A stretch of DNA of 64,000 nucleotides from Mycolicibacterium wolinskyi. Its GTDB lineage: Bacteria; Actinomycetota; Actinomycetes; Mycobacteriales; Mycobacteriaceae. The notes under the pieces are model-generated. The model saw only the letters and a program-made list of their open reading frames with translations, made no database searches and was not told the DNA's origin. Below, in pieces: positions 29,121 to 37,589 of the stretch (position 1 is its first letter; every line of letters starts with the position of its first letter). The position numbers and the translations under genes were made by a program. Location of the stretch: the NCBI RefSeq assembly GCF_002101965.1, contig NZ_LQQA01000013.1, positions 124,001-188,000 on the forward strand, read 5' to 3'.

Positions 29121-30586
29121 GCACTCCGACGTTCGATCCGACGCCGATCAGCACCACAGACGTGGCCAAGTGGGACTACGAGGCTGATGTGGTCATTGCC
29201 GGCTACGGGGTCGCCGGCGCAGCCGCGGCCGTGGAGGCGACACGAGCCGAGGCCGACGTCCTCGTGCTCGAACGCACGGGGTCATGGGGCGGAGCCGCCT
29301 CGATGGCAGGCGGTTTCATCTACCTCGGCGGCGGCACAGCCATCCAAAAGGCTTGTGGATTCGACGATTCTGTCGACAATATGACGGCGTTCCTCAATGC
29401 GGCCATGGGTCCGGGCGCCGACGCCGCGCGCATCGCCGATTACTGCGAGGGAAGTGTCGCGCACTTCGACTGGCTCGTAGGCTGCGGGGTGCCGTTCAAA
29501 CCTGAGTTCTTCGGAGAGCCCGGTTGGGAGCCGATGGGCGACCAGGGGCTCATGTACAGCGGTGGAGAGAACTCGTATCCGTTCAACACCATCGCCACGC
29601 CGGCCCCGCGCGGCCATGTGCCGCAGATGCAGAACAAGAAGCAAGGCGAGGCCAGCGCGGGTTACATGCTGATGAAACCGCTCGTCGACACTGCGACGGC
29701 GGCGGGCGCACGGGCGCTCTACGACGTGCGCGTGCAGCGGCTCGTCGTAGAGTCCGATGGTCGCGTAGCCGGAGTCGTCGCGCGCCAGTACGGGACCGAG
29801 ATTGCTGTGCGGGCTCGCCGAGGCGTCGTTTTGGCCACCGGCAGCTTCGCCTACAACGACGCGATGGTCGCCCAGTACGCCCCACGCATCGCCGGCCGCC
29901 CGGCGGCCTCCATCGAGCAGCACGACGGCCAGGCCATCCGGATGGCGCAAGCTCTGGGCGCCGATCTCGCGCACATGGATGCCACCGAGGTCGCGTTGTT
30001 CATCGATCCCCAACAGTTGGTACGCGGGATCCTGGTGAACGAACGTGGTCAACGCTACGTTGCCGAGGACACCTATCCCGGCCGGGCCGGTCAGCTGACG
30101 CTGTATCACCAGAACAACACCGCCTACCTGATCATCGACGGCGATGCGCAGGAGGAGGCAATGGCTTCCCTGTCGCCCCAGCTGATGCTGCGGCCGCCGA
30201 CATGGGTCGCCGACACTGTCGCAGAGCTTGAAGCCGAGATCGGGCTGCCTCCGAATTCCTTGCAGGCCACCGTGGCCGCGTACAACGAGGGTGCGGCGCG
30301 TGGCGAGGATCCACTGCTGCACAAGAAGCCGCAGTGGCTCAAGCCGATCAAATCGCCGGTGGGTGCTATAGACCTTCGCGAGAGCACCGGGGGCTTCACC
30401 CTCGGGGGCCTGGCCACCACACTCGACGCCGAAGTCCTGCACGTCAGCGGCGAGCCGATTCCGGGCCTCTACGCGGCGGGCCGGTCCGCGGCCGGCCTGG
30501 CGGCATGGGGCTATGCCAGCGGCGTATCACTGGGCGACGGGAGCTTCTACGGTCGTCGAGCCGGACGGGCGGCTGCTCGGGCCTGA
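29117..30586 (+). CDS. FAD-dependent oxidoreductase of the fumarate reductase/KstD superfamily
   Basis: The flavoprotein has 489 residues, with the FAD loop VIAGYGVAGAAAAVEA near residue 26, WGGAASMAGGFIYLGGG, a mid-protein ARRGVVLATGSFAYND and the C-terminal flavin-contact region GLYAAGRSAAGLAAWGYASG. This is the fold of ketosteroid dehydrogenases and fumarate reductases. It lacks the SYPGAGAT signature of KstD, so steroid 1,2-dehydrogenation is less likely than some other double-bond chemistry. It starts at GTG 29117 in a GTGA overlap with hsaC and is the last gene before a strong hairpin at 30595-30641. Confidence 0.85.
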   Translation: MSTPTFDPTPISTTDVAKWDYEADVVIAGYGVAGAAAAVEATRAEADVLVLERTGSWGGAASMAGGFIYLGGGTAIQKACGFDDSVDNMTAFLNAAMGPGADAARIADYCEGSVAHFDWLVGCGVPFKPEFFGEPGWEPMGDQGLMYSGGENSYPFNTIATPAPRGHVPQMQNKKQGEASAGYMLMKPLVDTATAAGARALYDVRVQRLVVESDGRVAGVVARQYGTEIAVRARRGVVLATGSFAYNDAMVAQYAPRIAGRPAASIEQHDGQAIRMAQALGADLAHMDATEVALFIDPQQLVRGILVNERGQRYVAEDTYPGRAGQLTLYHQNNTAYLIIDGDAQEEAMASLSPQLMLRPPTWVADTVAELEAEIGLPPNSLQATVAAYNEGAARGEDPLLHKKPQWLKPIKSPVGAIDLRESTGGFTLGGLATTLDAEVLHVSGEPIPGLYAAGRSAAGLAAWGYASGVSLGDGSFYGRRAGRAAARA

Positions 30587-30594
30587 CGCCGAAT

Positions 30595-30641
30595 GTGAAC
30601 AAGATCGCGAGATTCTCAAGTATTCTCGCGATCTTGTTCAC
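30595..30641. terminator. Long perfect hairpin after the flavoprotein gene
   Basis: GTGAACAAGATCGCGAGA and its exact complement (18-bp arms, 11-base loop) followed by TTTC. It starts 8 bp after the flavoprotein stop, so it most likely ends the hsaA-hsaC-flavoprotein transcript. The next 158 bp (30642-30799) up to the PGRS/GH5 stop show no gene. Confidence 0.75.
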
Positions 30642-30799
30642 TTTCGGGCCCAAACGCTTGACCGCGGTTATTTGGCTACAGCTTTGCTATTGGCTTTCTC
30701 AGCGTCGCCACGGAGCACGAGGCACCATCACTTCACCGGGTGGAGGTGAGGGTGATGGTGCCGTCGTGACGGTCGATGATGTCCGGTGGAACCCAGCCG

Positions 30800-33613
30800 C
30801 TACACACTCGTGTTAGGAGTGATAGTCACTTTGACCGTGTCGGACCCGTCGGACGCGATGATGAGTTGGGGTGCGTTGTCGGCGGATACGACCGTTCCGC
30901 CTTCTACGGTGACGGTGTAGCCGTTGGGGTAGTGCACTTCTGGGACTGAGATGATGGTTTCCGATCCGGGGGCGAAGCGACCCTGGCCGTCGACGCGGTC
31001 GGTGGTGTAGTTGAATGTGAAGTTGCCGTTTTCCTCGTCGTACGACATCGATTGCGGTGTGCCGGCGACAGTTTGGGCGTAGGGCCTGGTCAGGATCTTC
31101 AGGTTGTCCCAGTTGACGTTGTCGCCTTCGAGGGGCTTGCTGGGATCGTCGACCAGCCATTCGACGGTGCCGTCGACACCGAGATAGGTGGTGTTCGCGT
31201 AGGACCATTCGGTCCAGCTGAGCATGTGTTGATCGGCTGGGGCCATCGTCTGATTCAGCGAAGACGGGTTACTGGAGGAGCCGAACTCGGTCATGATGGC
31301 GGGGATGTTATGCGCCTTGGCATAGTCGACGGCCGAGTTGGCGATGACGTTGACGAAGGGCAGTACCACGCCTCCCAGGTTCAGGAATGCGTAGTTGTGG
31401 AACGACAGGGCCGAGTTGGAGTCGTGGACCGTGCCCAATCTCACGGGCACCATGGCGGTAGCCGCCACGCTGGGTTCGAAGAATATCGTCGCGTCTGGAT
31501 TGACGCTGCGGATCGCAGTGGCCACCTGGTTGTAGAACGGGGTCAGCTGCTGAGCTTCGTGATATGAGCTGCCGAGAATCGACGGCAGGAACTGGTTGCC
31601 CGGCCGGGGTTCGTTCATTATCTCGATGCCAACGATGTTGGCATTGCCGTTGTAGTGATACGCGAGGTACTGGACCATCGCGGCGTACTCATTGAGTTGC
31701 CCGGCGCCGGTCGGGCCAGGGTCATTCGCCCAAAATTTGTCGAGTGCCGCATTTTTCGCCGAGTCGAAGAAAATGTCGAGTGGGAATCCGATGTTGGACG
31801 GCGGCAGTTCACCGGTGACGTACGTGGGCGGCACATTCTGATGAAGGTCGAGCACGGCGACGATGCCGTGATCGCCCAGCATCGCCACAGTCTGATCCAA
31901 TTCGTTGAGGTACTCCTCGTCGTAGACCCCGGGCTCGGGTTGCAGCCGCTCCCAGTCGACTCCCAGCCGCACGACATTGAACCCGTTGGCCGCCAGGAAC
32001 GCCGCGTCATCCTCGCTGAAGCCCTCTTCAGACGGCGGACGGATCGGGTTGGTGATGTCGACGACGTTCATTCCCCGCAAGATGACGACTCGGCCGTCTT
32101 TGTCGGTGAACCAAGTGCCGGTGGTGCTGATCGTGGGATTACCCGCAACCAGGTTCACCCCAGCCTGATGGCCGAAGAGGCCGACTTCGCCGTGGTTGCC
32201 CAAGCTCCACGGTTTGGTGGTGCCGCCAGCGCCACCCAATGCGGGCAATCGCCCGGTCAGGGTGCCGTCGCCGGCATTGCCTCCACGCCCGCCGCTGCTG
32301 AGCAACCCGGTGGCGTTGCCACCGTCGCCGCCGACACCGCCCACATCACCATCGTTGCCGTCACCACCGGTCCCGCCGATACCGAACAACAATCCGGGCG
32401 CGGCACCGCCTTCTCCGCCGGCGCCACCAGCGTTGCTACCGCTACTGGCGCCACCGTCGCCACCTGCGCCGCCAAGACCCATGAGTGCTCCACCGGACCC
32501 GCCGGCGCCACCTGCGGCTCCCGCTCCGCCGAAACCGCCTACACCGCCATTGCCGAAGAGACCGGCGGCCCCACCATTTCCACCGGCAACACCGGCCACA
32601 GTGCTGTTCCAGCCATCCCCACCATCACCGAACAACCACCCCGCGTTGGTCCCGTTAGGGTCTGAGGCGCTCGTCCCCGCCGAACCATCACCGATCGCGT
32701 ACGACCCGGTCACGGTGTTGACGAATCCCGCAAACGCCTGGCCTCCCGGAGTGTCGACCCAGTGGGATACCGCGGTGTAAATGGGCTTGTAGAAGAACGC
32801 GTTGAACTGCTGCGGCAAGTCGGGCGGGGATACGAAGGGTATGCCGTCGGGATACGGGGCCGCAGCTGCCGCGGGAACGCTGGCGGACGTTGGCGTCGCG
32901 GCCAGCACGGTCGGCTTCGCGGCAGGCCCACTGACGCCGGAGCGGGACAGCTCTCGTCGAGTGGCCGCAAGCAGCGCCCATGAGGCTGTTAGCTCCTCGG
33001 GTGACGTGGGAGTATCAACCCTCCACGAATCCGCCACTACTCTGCGCAGATCAGTTGTGACCGACGAAGTTTCACTTTCCTCCCGCTGGTCCGCCGCAGC
33101 GGCGGCCTTCGTTTCTTCTGTGGAACCGCTGCTGGAGCTCGAGTCGGCACCATCGGTTGGGTCTGACTTCAGCTCAGCCGGCTTGGGACGTGGTGACGCG
33201 TGGCGATGTCGGTGCTTGCCGGTTGTTGCATCATTCTGCGTCTGCCGAGAATCCGGGTCGGCGCCAGTACCGCGGGACGGTGAGGGCGAGCTCGACGGCT
33301 TATCTTCTGTGGAACCGCTGCCGGAACTCGAGTCGATGCCATCGGTTGAGTCTGACTTGGCATCGGTCTGCTTGGACGATGTCGATGAGCGACGTGGGCC
33401 GTGTTTGCCGGTTGTCGAATCGCTCTGTGTGCTCGGAGAACCGGTGCGCGCCGGTCCATTTCCGCGATTGTCGGCCGATGCCGATTCTGAGTTGTTCGAC
33501 GCGGTGGTGCCGGTGTCCGCGCAAGCGGTCCCCTGCCCGGCAAAGATCGCAGCCCCCACGCCCAGCGCGACAGCCAGACCACCAACCCGACCGACATACC
33601 TCGATGCACCCAC
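30800..33613 (-). CDS. Secreted PGRS-like protein with GH5 endoglycoceramidase-type glycosidase domain
   Basis: The protein has 937 residues. Order: signal peptide (about 1-32, GLAVALGVGAAIFAGQGTA core); Ser/Asp/Lys/Pro-rich linker to about 190 containing two imperfect repeats of about 60 residues that each begin TTGKH and end SGSTE; a spacer; a glycine-rich GGAGG/GNGG block at about 305-465 like the PGRS part of PE_PGRS proteins but with no PE domain; a GH5 domain from about 490 with RGMN, LDLHQN, acid/base Glu668 (IEIMNEP) and nucleophile Glu776 (IMTEFGSSS); and a C-terminal beta domain as in endoglycoceramidases. The start is GTG at 33611-33613 with AAGGG upstream. It probably hydrolyses a glycoside or glycolipid at the cell surface; the substrate is unknown. 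Confidence 0.85.
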   Translation of the reverse strand: MGASRYVGRVGGLAVALGVGAAIFAGQGTACADTGTTASNNSESASADNRGNGPARTGSPSTQSDSTTGKHGPRRSSTSSKQTDAKSDSTDGIDSSSGSGSTEDKPSSSPSPSRGTGADPDSRQTQNDATTGKHRHRHASPRPKPAELKSDPTDGADSSSSSGSTEETKAAAAADQREESETSSVTTDLRRVVADSWRVDTPTSPEELTASWALLAATRRELSRSGVSGPAAKPTVLAATPTSASVPAAAAAPYPDGIPFVSPPDLPQQFNAFFYKPIYTAVSHWVDTPGGQAFAGFVNTVTGSYAIGDGSAGTSASDPNGTNAGWLFGDGGDGWNSTVAGVAGGNGGAAGLFGNGGVGGFGGAGAAGGAGGSGGALMGLGGAGGDGGASSGSNAGGAGGEGGAAPGLLFGIGGTGGDGNDGDVGGVGGDGGNATGLLSSGGRGGNAGDGTLTGRLPALGGAGGTTKPWSLGNHGEVGLFGHQAGVNLVAGNPTISTTGTWFTDKDGRVVILRGMNVVDITNPIRPPSEEGFSEDDAAFLAANGFNVVRLGVDWERLQPEPGVYDEEYLNELDQTVAMLGDHGIVAVLDLHQNVPPTYVTGELPPSNIGFPLDIFFDSAKNAALDKFWANDPGPTGAGQLNEYAAMVQYLAYHYNGNANIVGIEIMNEPRPGNQFLPSILGSSYHEAQQLTPFYNQVATAIRSVNPDATIFFEPSVAATAMVPVRLGTVHDSNSALSFHNYAFLNLGGVVLPFVNVIANSAVDYAKAHNIPAIMTEFGSSSNPSSLNQTMAPADQHMLSWTEWSYANTTYLGVDGTVEWLVDDPSKPLEGDNVNWDNLKILTRPYAQTVAGTPQSMSYDEENGNFTFNYTTDRVDGQGRFAPGSETIISVPEVHYPNGYTVTVEGGTVVSADNAPQLIIASDGSDTVKVTITPNTSV

Positions 33614-33690
33614 GTGATCTACCCTTCAATCGGCTTCCAAAGTGATTTAGAGCACTCTGACAGTCGGGGCGTGCCCCTCCAATCCGATTG

Positions 33691-33705
33691 ACCACTGAAC
33701 GGGAG
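33691..33705. promoter_or_regulatory. Island regulon motif, possible copy upstream of the PGRS/GH5 gene and flavoprotein remnant
   Basis: ACCACTGAACGGGAG matches the consensus in 12 of 15 positions (the Y before CGG is A). It lies 77 bp upstream of the GH5 gene and 141 bp upstream of the remnant at 33846. This 232-bp gap otherwise shows nothing recognisable. Confidence 0.4.
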
Positions 33706-33845
33706 ACCCCTACGCGTGCGGTCTGATGTTGTCGCACCTAAGCCACCAAACACCCGAGCCATCAGTTCCGGAGTGCCTGTGCGACGTTCCGACTAATGGT
33801 CACAGGCCCTGGCGCCGGTCCTCCACCGCAGGTTGACTGCCCGAC

Positions 33846-34196
33846 ATGAGCAACGAGAACACGTCGCCTCCTCCCGAATACGACGTCATCGTGGTCGGGT
33901 TCGGCGCCGCGGGCGCCGGTGGCGGCACCGTAGAACAACGAGCAGGCGGATACGACGACACCCCAGAGAATATGTTCGCCTACCTGGAATCTGAAGTCGG
34001 CGACGCCGTCACCAGCGACACCCTGAAACGGTTCTGTGCACAGAGTCCGGAGATGATCGAGTGGCTCAAGGCCCAAGGGGTCGAGTTCCGCGGCAGCCAG
34101 GTGTCCACATACAAGACCTCGTATCCGACCGACGATTTCTACCTCTACTATTCCGGCAACGAGAAGGCCTCAGCAAGGTCCGTGGGAGCGAAATAG
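33846..34196 (+). pseudogene. Collapsed remnant of a KstD/fumarate-reductase-type flavoprotein
   Basis: The frame is open for 116 codons but encodes only fragments of a family whose members have about 500 residues. It begins correctly (YDVIVVGFGAAGAGGGT), yet the FAD loop is joined directly to a segment that normally lies about 45 residues later (GGYDDTPENMFAYLESEVGD). It then stops shortly after YLYYSGNEKA, where the family continues with several hundred residues. Its last 49 bases run antisense into the 3' end of the ketosteroid isomerase gene. Two in-frame deletions of an ancestral flavoprotein gene explain this best. A functional short protein is unlikely. Confidence 0.75.
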
Positions 34197-34546
34197 CTTC
34201 GCACAGAGGTGATCTTGCCGTCTCGGTCGAATGTCATCGTATCGATCGGTTGCAGGCGCATCGTGGTGTCGCCGACCTTGAAGGTGATGGTGAACGAGAA
34301 CGCCGCCTCGTTGCCGACGACACGGAGCAGGACCAGTTCGGTCTGGCGGTCCATTGCCTCCAAGGTGGAGAAGAATTCGCGGATCTCCGCCCGGCCGGTG
34401 CGAACGTCACTGCCGACTGGATCCTCCACGGTCGCGTGTTCGGCGAACAGTTCCAGAAGATCATCGGCACTACCGGCCGCGAGCAGCGAGACGTAGCGAC
34501 GAATCACATCGGCAATCTGGTCGTTCATACTGGCGGACGACATCAT
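34148..34546 (-). CDS. ksi: Delta-5-3-ketosteroid isomerase (KSI-like, NTF2 fold)
   Basis: KSI moves the C5=C6 double bond of a 3-keto steroid into conjugation. This 132-residue protein keeps the three catalytic residues of the Comamonas enzyme in context: Tyr18 (IRRYVSLL), the general base Asp42 (ATVEDPVGS) and Asp102 (QPIDTMTF). The flanking GRAEIREFF and VGNEAAFSFTITF also fit that family. This is a much closer match than the other NTF2-fold proteins in the window. It is the last gene of the sulfotransferase operon, 4 bp after the alcohol dehydrogenase. Start: ATG at 34544-34546 (neighbouring GTG and ATG codons are alternatives) with AGGTGAGG upstream. Confidence 0.88.
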   Translation of the reverse strand: MMSSASMNDQIADVIRRYVSLLAAGSADDLLELFAEHATVEDPVGSDVRTGRAEIREFFSTLEAMDRQTELVLLRVVGNEAAFSFTITFKVGDTTMRLQPIDTMTFDRDGKITSVRSYFAPTDLAEAFSLPE

Positions 34547-34550
34547 CACC

Positions 34551-35567
34551 TCACCTCTCGCTCAGCGTGATAACGACCTTGTCCGCCGCACCCGGCGTGG
34601 CGACACACTCCAACGCCTCTTGGAGGTCATCGAAATCGAAAGTGTGGCTGATGATCAGCTGATACTTCTCCCAGTTGTCGACGATGTCCTTCGTAACCTC
34701 GAAGATTTCACTCGGGTAACCCATCGACCCGACGATCATCAGTTCATTGCTCATCACATTCATGAACTCCATGCTGATGGGCTCCTTGTGGACGGCCACG
34801 ACGCCGAGCTTGGCTCCCCGCTTGGCAGCTCCGAGTGCCGTGTCGACGGCCGCCGGCACGCCTGCCGCATCAAGGAATACATCTGTGCCCGCCTTGTTCG
34901 GCCACATCGAATCCCCGGGACCATGCAGCTCGATCAATCGCGCGACGACATCTTCCTCCTTGGAGTTGATCACGGCGTCTGCGCCAACCTTCAGCGCTTT
35001 CTCCAGCCGGGTCGGTAGGATGTCTGCCACCACAACATGTTTCACTCCCCTTGATTTCAAGGCGAGTGTGATGCCCAGGCCGATGGGGCCGGCCCCGAGC
35101 ACCAGCACCTGGTCAGTCTGCCGAGGCGCCACCTGGTTCACCGCGTGAACTGCCACCGCCATGGGCTCATTGAGTGCCGCGACCTCGTACGGGATGTGAT
35201 CTGGCACGACCTCGAGGCTCCGACCGCGGACCGCATCCTTGATGAGCAGGTAGTCGGCCAGCGCACCGACCGAACCGCCGTTGCCGATGATGTCGTCGGG
35301 AATTGCCATCGGATTGACCACGACACGGTCACCGACCGCGATACCGCGCACACCCCGACCGACCTCGACCACCTCGCCGGCCGGCTCATGACCGATCGGC
35401 ATACTGCCATGCCGCGGCGGCAAACCGCCGATGGATATGTACATCGTGTCGGAACCGCAGATCCCGCACGCTCGAATTCTCACCAGAACGTCATTCGGCC
35501 CCACCGTGGGCGTCGGCACGTCCACAATCTCAGTTTTCCCGGGGCCGGTGATGATGGCTGCTCTCAT
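34551..35567 (-). CDS. Zinc-binding medium-chain alcohol dehydrogenase
   Basis: The protein has 338 residues: catalytic zinc site CGICGSDT and GHEPAGEV with Glu, and the Rossmann loop VLGAGPIGLGITLAL. The four-cysteine structural-zinc lobe seen in many ADHs is absent here: the segment after VVVNPMAIPDD carries no CxxCxxC. Members related to threonine and sorbitol dehydrogenases oxidise secondary alcohols. In this operon (sulfotransferase, sulfatase-like, SDR, ADH, KSI) it may act on a hydroxysteroid. Start: ATG at 35565-35567 with GAGGGAG seven bases upstream. The gap to the upstream SDR is 34 bp. Confidence 0.85.
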   Translation of the reverse strand: MRAAIITGPGKTEIVDVPTPTVGPNDVLVRIRACGICGSDTMYISIGGLPPRHGSMPIGHEPAGEVVEVGRGVRGIAVGDRVVVNPMAIPDDIIGNGGSVGALADYLLIKDAVRGRSLEVVPDHIPYEVAALNEPMAVAVHAVNQVAPRQTDQVLVLGAGPIGLGITLALKSRGVKHVVVADILPTRLEKALKVGADAVINSKEEDVVARLIELHGPGDSMWPNKAGTDVFLDAAGVPAAVDTALGAAKRGAKLGVVAVHKEPISMEFMNVMSNELMIVGSMGYPSEIFEVTKDIVDNWEKYQLIISHTFDFDDLQEALECVATPGAADKVVITLSER

Positions 35568-35601
35568 GATGGACTCCCTCTCTTCGATGTCGTCGAACCA
35601 C

Positions 35602-36351
35602 TCACAGCACGCTGTAGCCGCCGTCGACGACGAGCGCGGATCCGGTGCTGTAGGACGCATTTCCACTGCACAGGTAGAGGATTGGGCTGGCGATCTCATC
35701 CGGAGTGGCGAACCGACCGAGCGGAATGTGGTCGACTTGTTCTTGTTTGATCTCGGGTACGTAGTCCATCGGCGCGGTCATGCGCGTGGCGACGACTCCC
35801 GGGACGACGGCGTTGACCCGGATGCCGTCAGCGGCCCATTTCGTGGCGAGGTTGCGGGTGAGTGCGAGTACTCCGGCCTTCGCCGATCCGTATCCGGGCA
35901 CCACCGGTACCGATCGGATGGCCGCCATGGACGCGAGCATGATCACGCTGGCACCGCCGGGAGCATTCGATGCTTTCAACACGTTGTGCAGACGTTCCGT
36001 CAATCTGAATGGCGCCAAGAGGTTGACGGCCACCGATGCGGTGAAACCCTCTGCGGTCGATTCGTCGAGCCCGCCGGGAAAGTTGGCCCCGGCGTTGTTG
36101 ATGAGAATGTCCAAGTCGGTGAACGAATCTGCCAGCGCCTCAATACCGTCCGAGTCGGTCAGCGCCAGCTGCCGATACTGCAGTCCGGACAGATCGACGT
36201 CGTACTCCTCGGGCCCTGCTCTCGTGCCGGTGACCGTGACCTGCGCGCCGCTGTCTCGCAAAAGCGATGCGGTCGCATGGCCGATACCACTCGTGCCGCC
36301 GGTAACCAGTGCGTTGGTACCGGAGAAGTCGAACAGCACACGGTTTGTCAT
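35602..36351 (-). CDS. Short-chain dehydrogenase/reductase
   Basis: The 249-residue classical SDR has VTGGTSGIGHATA, a shortened but clear NNAG in ILINNAGANFPGG, the catalytic serine in MLASMAAI, the YGSAK active site (VPGYGSAKAGVLA) and the C-terminal SALVVDGGYS. The substrate cannot be read from sequence, although the neighbouring ketosteroid isomerase suggests a 3-hydroxysteroid. The ATG at 36349-36351 overlaps the TGA of the upstream alkylsulfatase-like gene (ATGA), so translation is coupled. Confidence 0.86.
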   Translation of the reverse strand: MTNRVLFDFSGTNALVTGGTSGIGHATASLLRDSGAQVTVTGTRAGPEEYDVDLSGLQYRQLALTDSDGIEALADSFTDLDILINNAGANFPGGLDESTAEGFTASVAVNLLAPFRLTERLHNVLKASNAPGGASVIMLASMAAIRSVPVVPGYGSAKAGVLALTRNLATKWAADGIRVNAVVPGVVATRMTAPMDYVPEIKQEQVDHIPLGRFATPDEIASPILYLCSGNASYSTGSALVVDGGYSVL

Positions 36352-37589
36352 GACAGTTCCTTGATCTTCTCGCGCAGCCAGGCTGCTTCCCAGAAATTAG
36401 TGCTGTCCCGTAGGAGATCCTGATGAGCCGCGATCAACACCTGCTTTGACTCGTCACCGGGTTCGACCCGGTTCACGATCTCGGCCAACTGGATGGCGCG
36501 CACCGGTTCTCCGGCGTCCAGCAGTGCGCGAGCTCGTCCGAGAACGGCTTGCTTTCCGGCGAGTTCGAGTAAATCGGGCTCGGTGGCGTCCGGACCTTCG
36601 GCGTAGAGTTCGGCCGTCGAGCGGTGATGGAACCAGCCGGCGTAGTTCTCCCAGATGGCCCGCACATTCCAGCGGACCATGCCATAGCCTTGGCCGACCT
36701 CCAGTTCGGGCGGTAGTACCACCTCACGCATCAACGTGTGAATGTCCTTGCCGGCGTTCATCCCCGCCACGGTTTGATCGTGAATGTAGGTCACCGCGTC
36801 ACGCAGTCTCGTCAACTCCCACTCGATCCGGTCCTTGCCGACTATCGGCCCGAAATGCCCGGTGAGCAGTGTTTTGGCCCCCAACGCACGGACGCGGTCG
36901 ATCGACTCCACCACCCTCAGCGCATCCCGATAGCGGTCCCCGCGCATCGTCACCAGGTTCGGAATATGACCGAACAGCGCACCGAAGACGTTGCCGCACA
37001 GGCAGACACCTTCTTCGGGCAACCAGACCACCAGGCTGTCGGTGGTCTCACCACCGGGTGTGGCGTAAAGCTCCAAGCGGCGCCCGCCAAGTTCGATGAC
37101 GAGTTCATCGTCAACGACCATCGTCGGGGTCGGAACGCTCTGCGGTGGCGGCGGGCCGAATCGCGGCGCGTTGCGCTCGATCGTGTCCATCACCTTGCCG
37201 ACCCACGCGAACGCCGAGTTTCGAGCCCGGAACTCTGCCAACAGTTCGTTGTCCCGCCGCCACGTTTCCCAGTTGGCCTGGGCGACGATCTCGCTGTCGG
37301 CGTCGGCGACCGTGTCGATGCCGCCCACATGGTCGACATGACCTTGGGTCAGAATGACGTAGCGGATCGGCGCGGCGTCGACGGCGTCAAAGTTGGCACG
37401 GTGCACCGGTCCCTCGAAACCCATCCCGGTGTTCAACACGATCCGGCCTGCATCGGTCGTCAGCATGAATGAGTTCGACAGACCTGGCGAGAGCCAGATA
37501 CCCGGGCTGACTTCCTCTGCCGGTGCACCGGCGCCGACGATGTCATCGGCACTCGGGCGGCTCAAGTACGCGGGTTGATAACTGGTCAC
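36348..37589 (-). CDS. Alkylsulfatase-like metallo-beta-lactamase-fold hydrolase
   Basis: The 413-residue protein has a metallo-beta-lactamase domain with the metal loop TQGHVDHVGGID (HxDH), VWLPEEGVCLCGNVFG and LTGHFGPI. A second domain starts at about residue 275 and resembles the alkylsulfatase dimerisation domain: MVRWNVRAIWENYAGWFHH, LAGKQAVLGRARALLDAG and IVNRVEPGD. SdsA1-type enzymes hydrolyse sulfate esters. Here the usual THxHxDH reads TQGHVDH, so one histidine ligand is missing and the reaction may differ. It overlaps the upstream sulfotransferase by 4 bp and the downstream SDR by 4 bp. Confidence 0.78.
   Translation of the reverse strand: MTSYQPAYLSRPSADDIVGAGAPAEEVSPGIWLSPGLSNSFMLTTDAGRIVLNTGMGFEGPVHRANFDAVDAAPIRYVILTQGHVDHVGGIDTVADADSEIVAQANWETWRRDNELLAEFRARNSAFAWVGKVMDTIERNAPRFGPPPPQSVPTPTMVVDDELVIELGGRRLELYATPGGETTDSLVVWLPEEGVCLCGNVFGALFGHIPNLVTMRGDRYRDALRVVESIDRVRALGAKTLLTGHFGPIVGKDRIEWELTRLRDAVTYIHDQTVAGMNAGKDIHTLMREVVLPPELEVGQGYGMVRWNVRAIWENYAGWFHHRSTAELYAEGPDATEPDLLELAGKQAVLGRARALLDAGEPVRAIQLAEIVNRVEPGDESKQVLIAAHQDLLRDSTNFWEAAWLREKIKELS

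Noticed and set aside
31655..32665. Plus-strand frames opposite the PGRS/GH5 gene, one Pro/Ala/Ser-rich
   Set aside because: The proline-rich translation is simply the complement of the glycine-rich codons of the PGRS block.
30800..33613. Calling this gene PE_PGRS
   Set aside because: There is no PE domain; the N-terminus is an ordinary signal peptide. Only the glycine block is PGRS-like.
33780..33800. Another island motif copy (TTCCGACTAATGGTC) just before the flavoprotein remnant
   Set aside because: It lacks the CGG half-site and the 11-bp core spacing, so it is not counted.
30587..34200. Insertion sequence or transposon around the GH5 gene and flavoprotein remnant
   Set aside because: No transposase, terminal inverted repeats or target duplication could be found, although the region looks rearranged.
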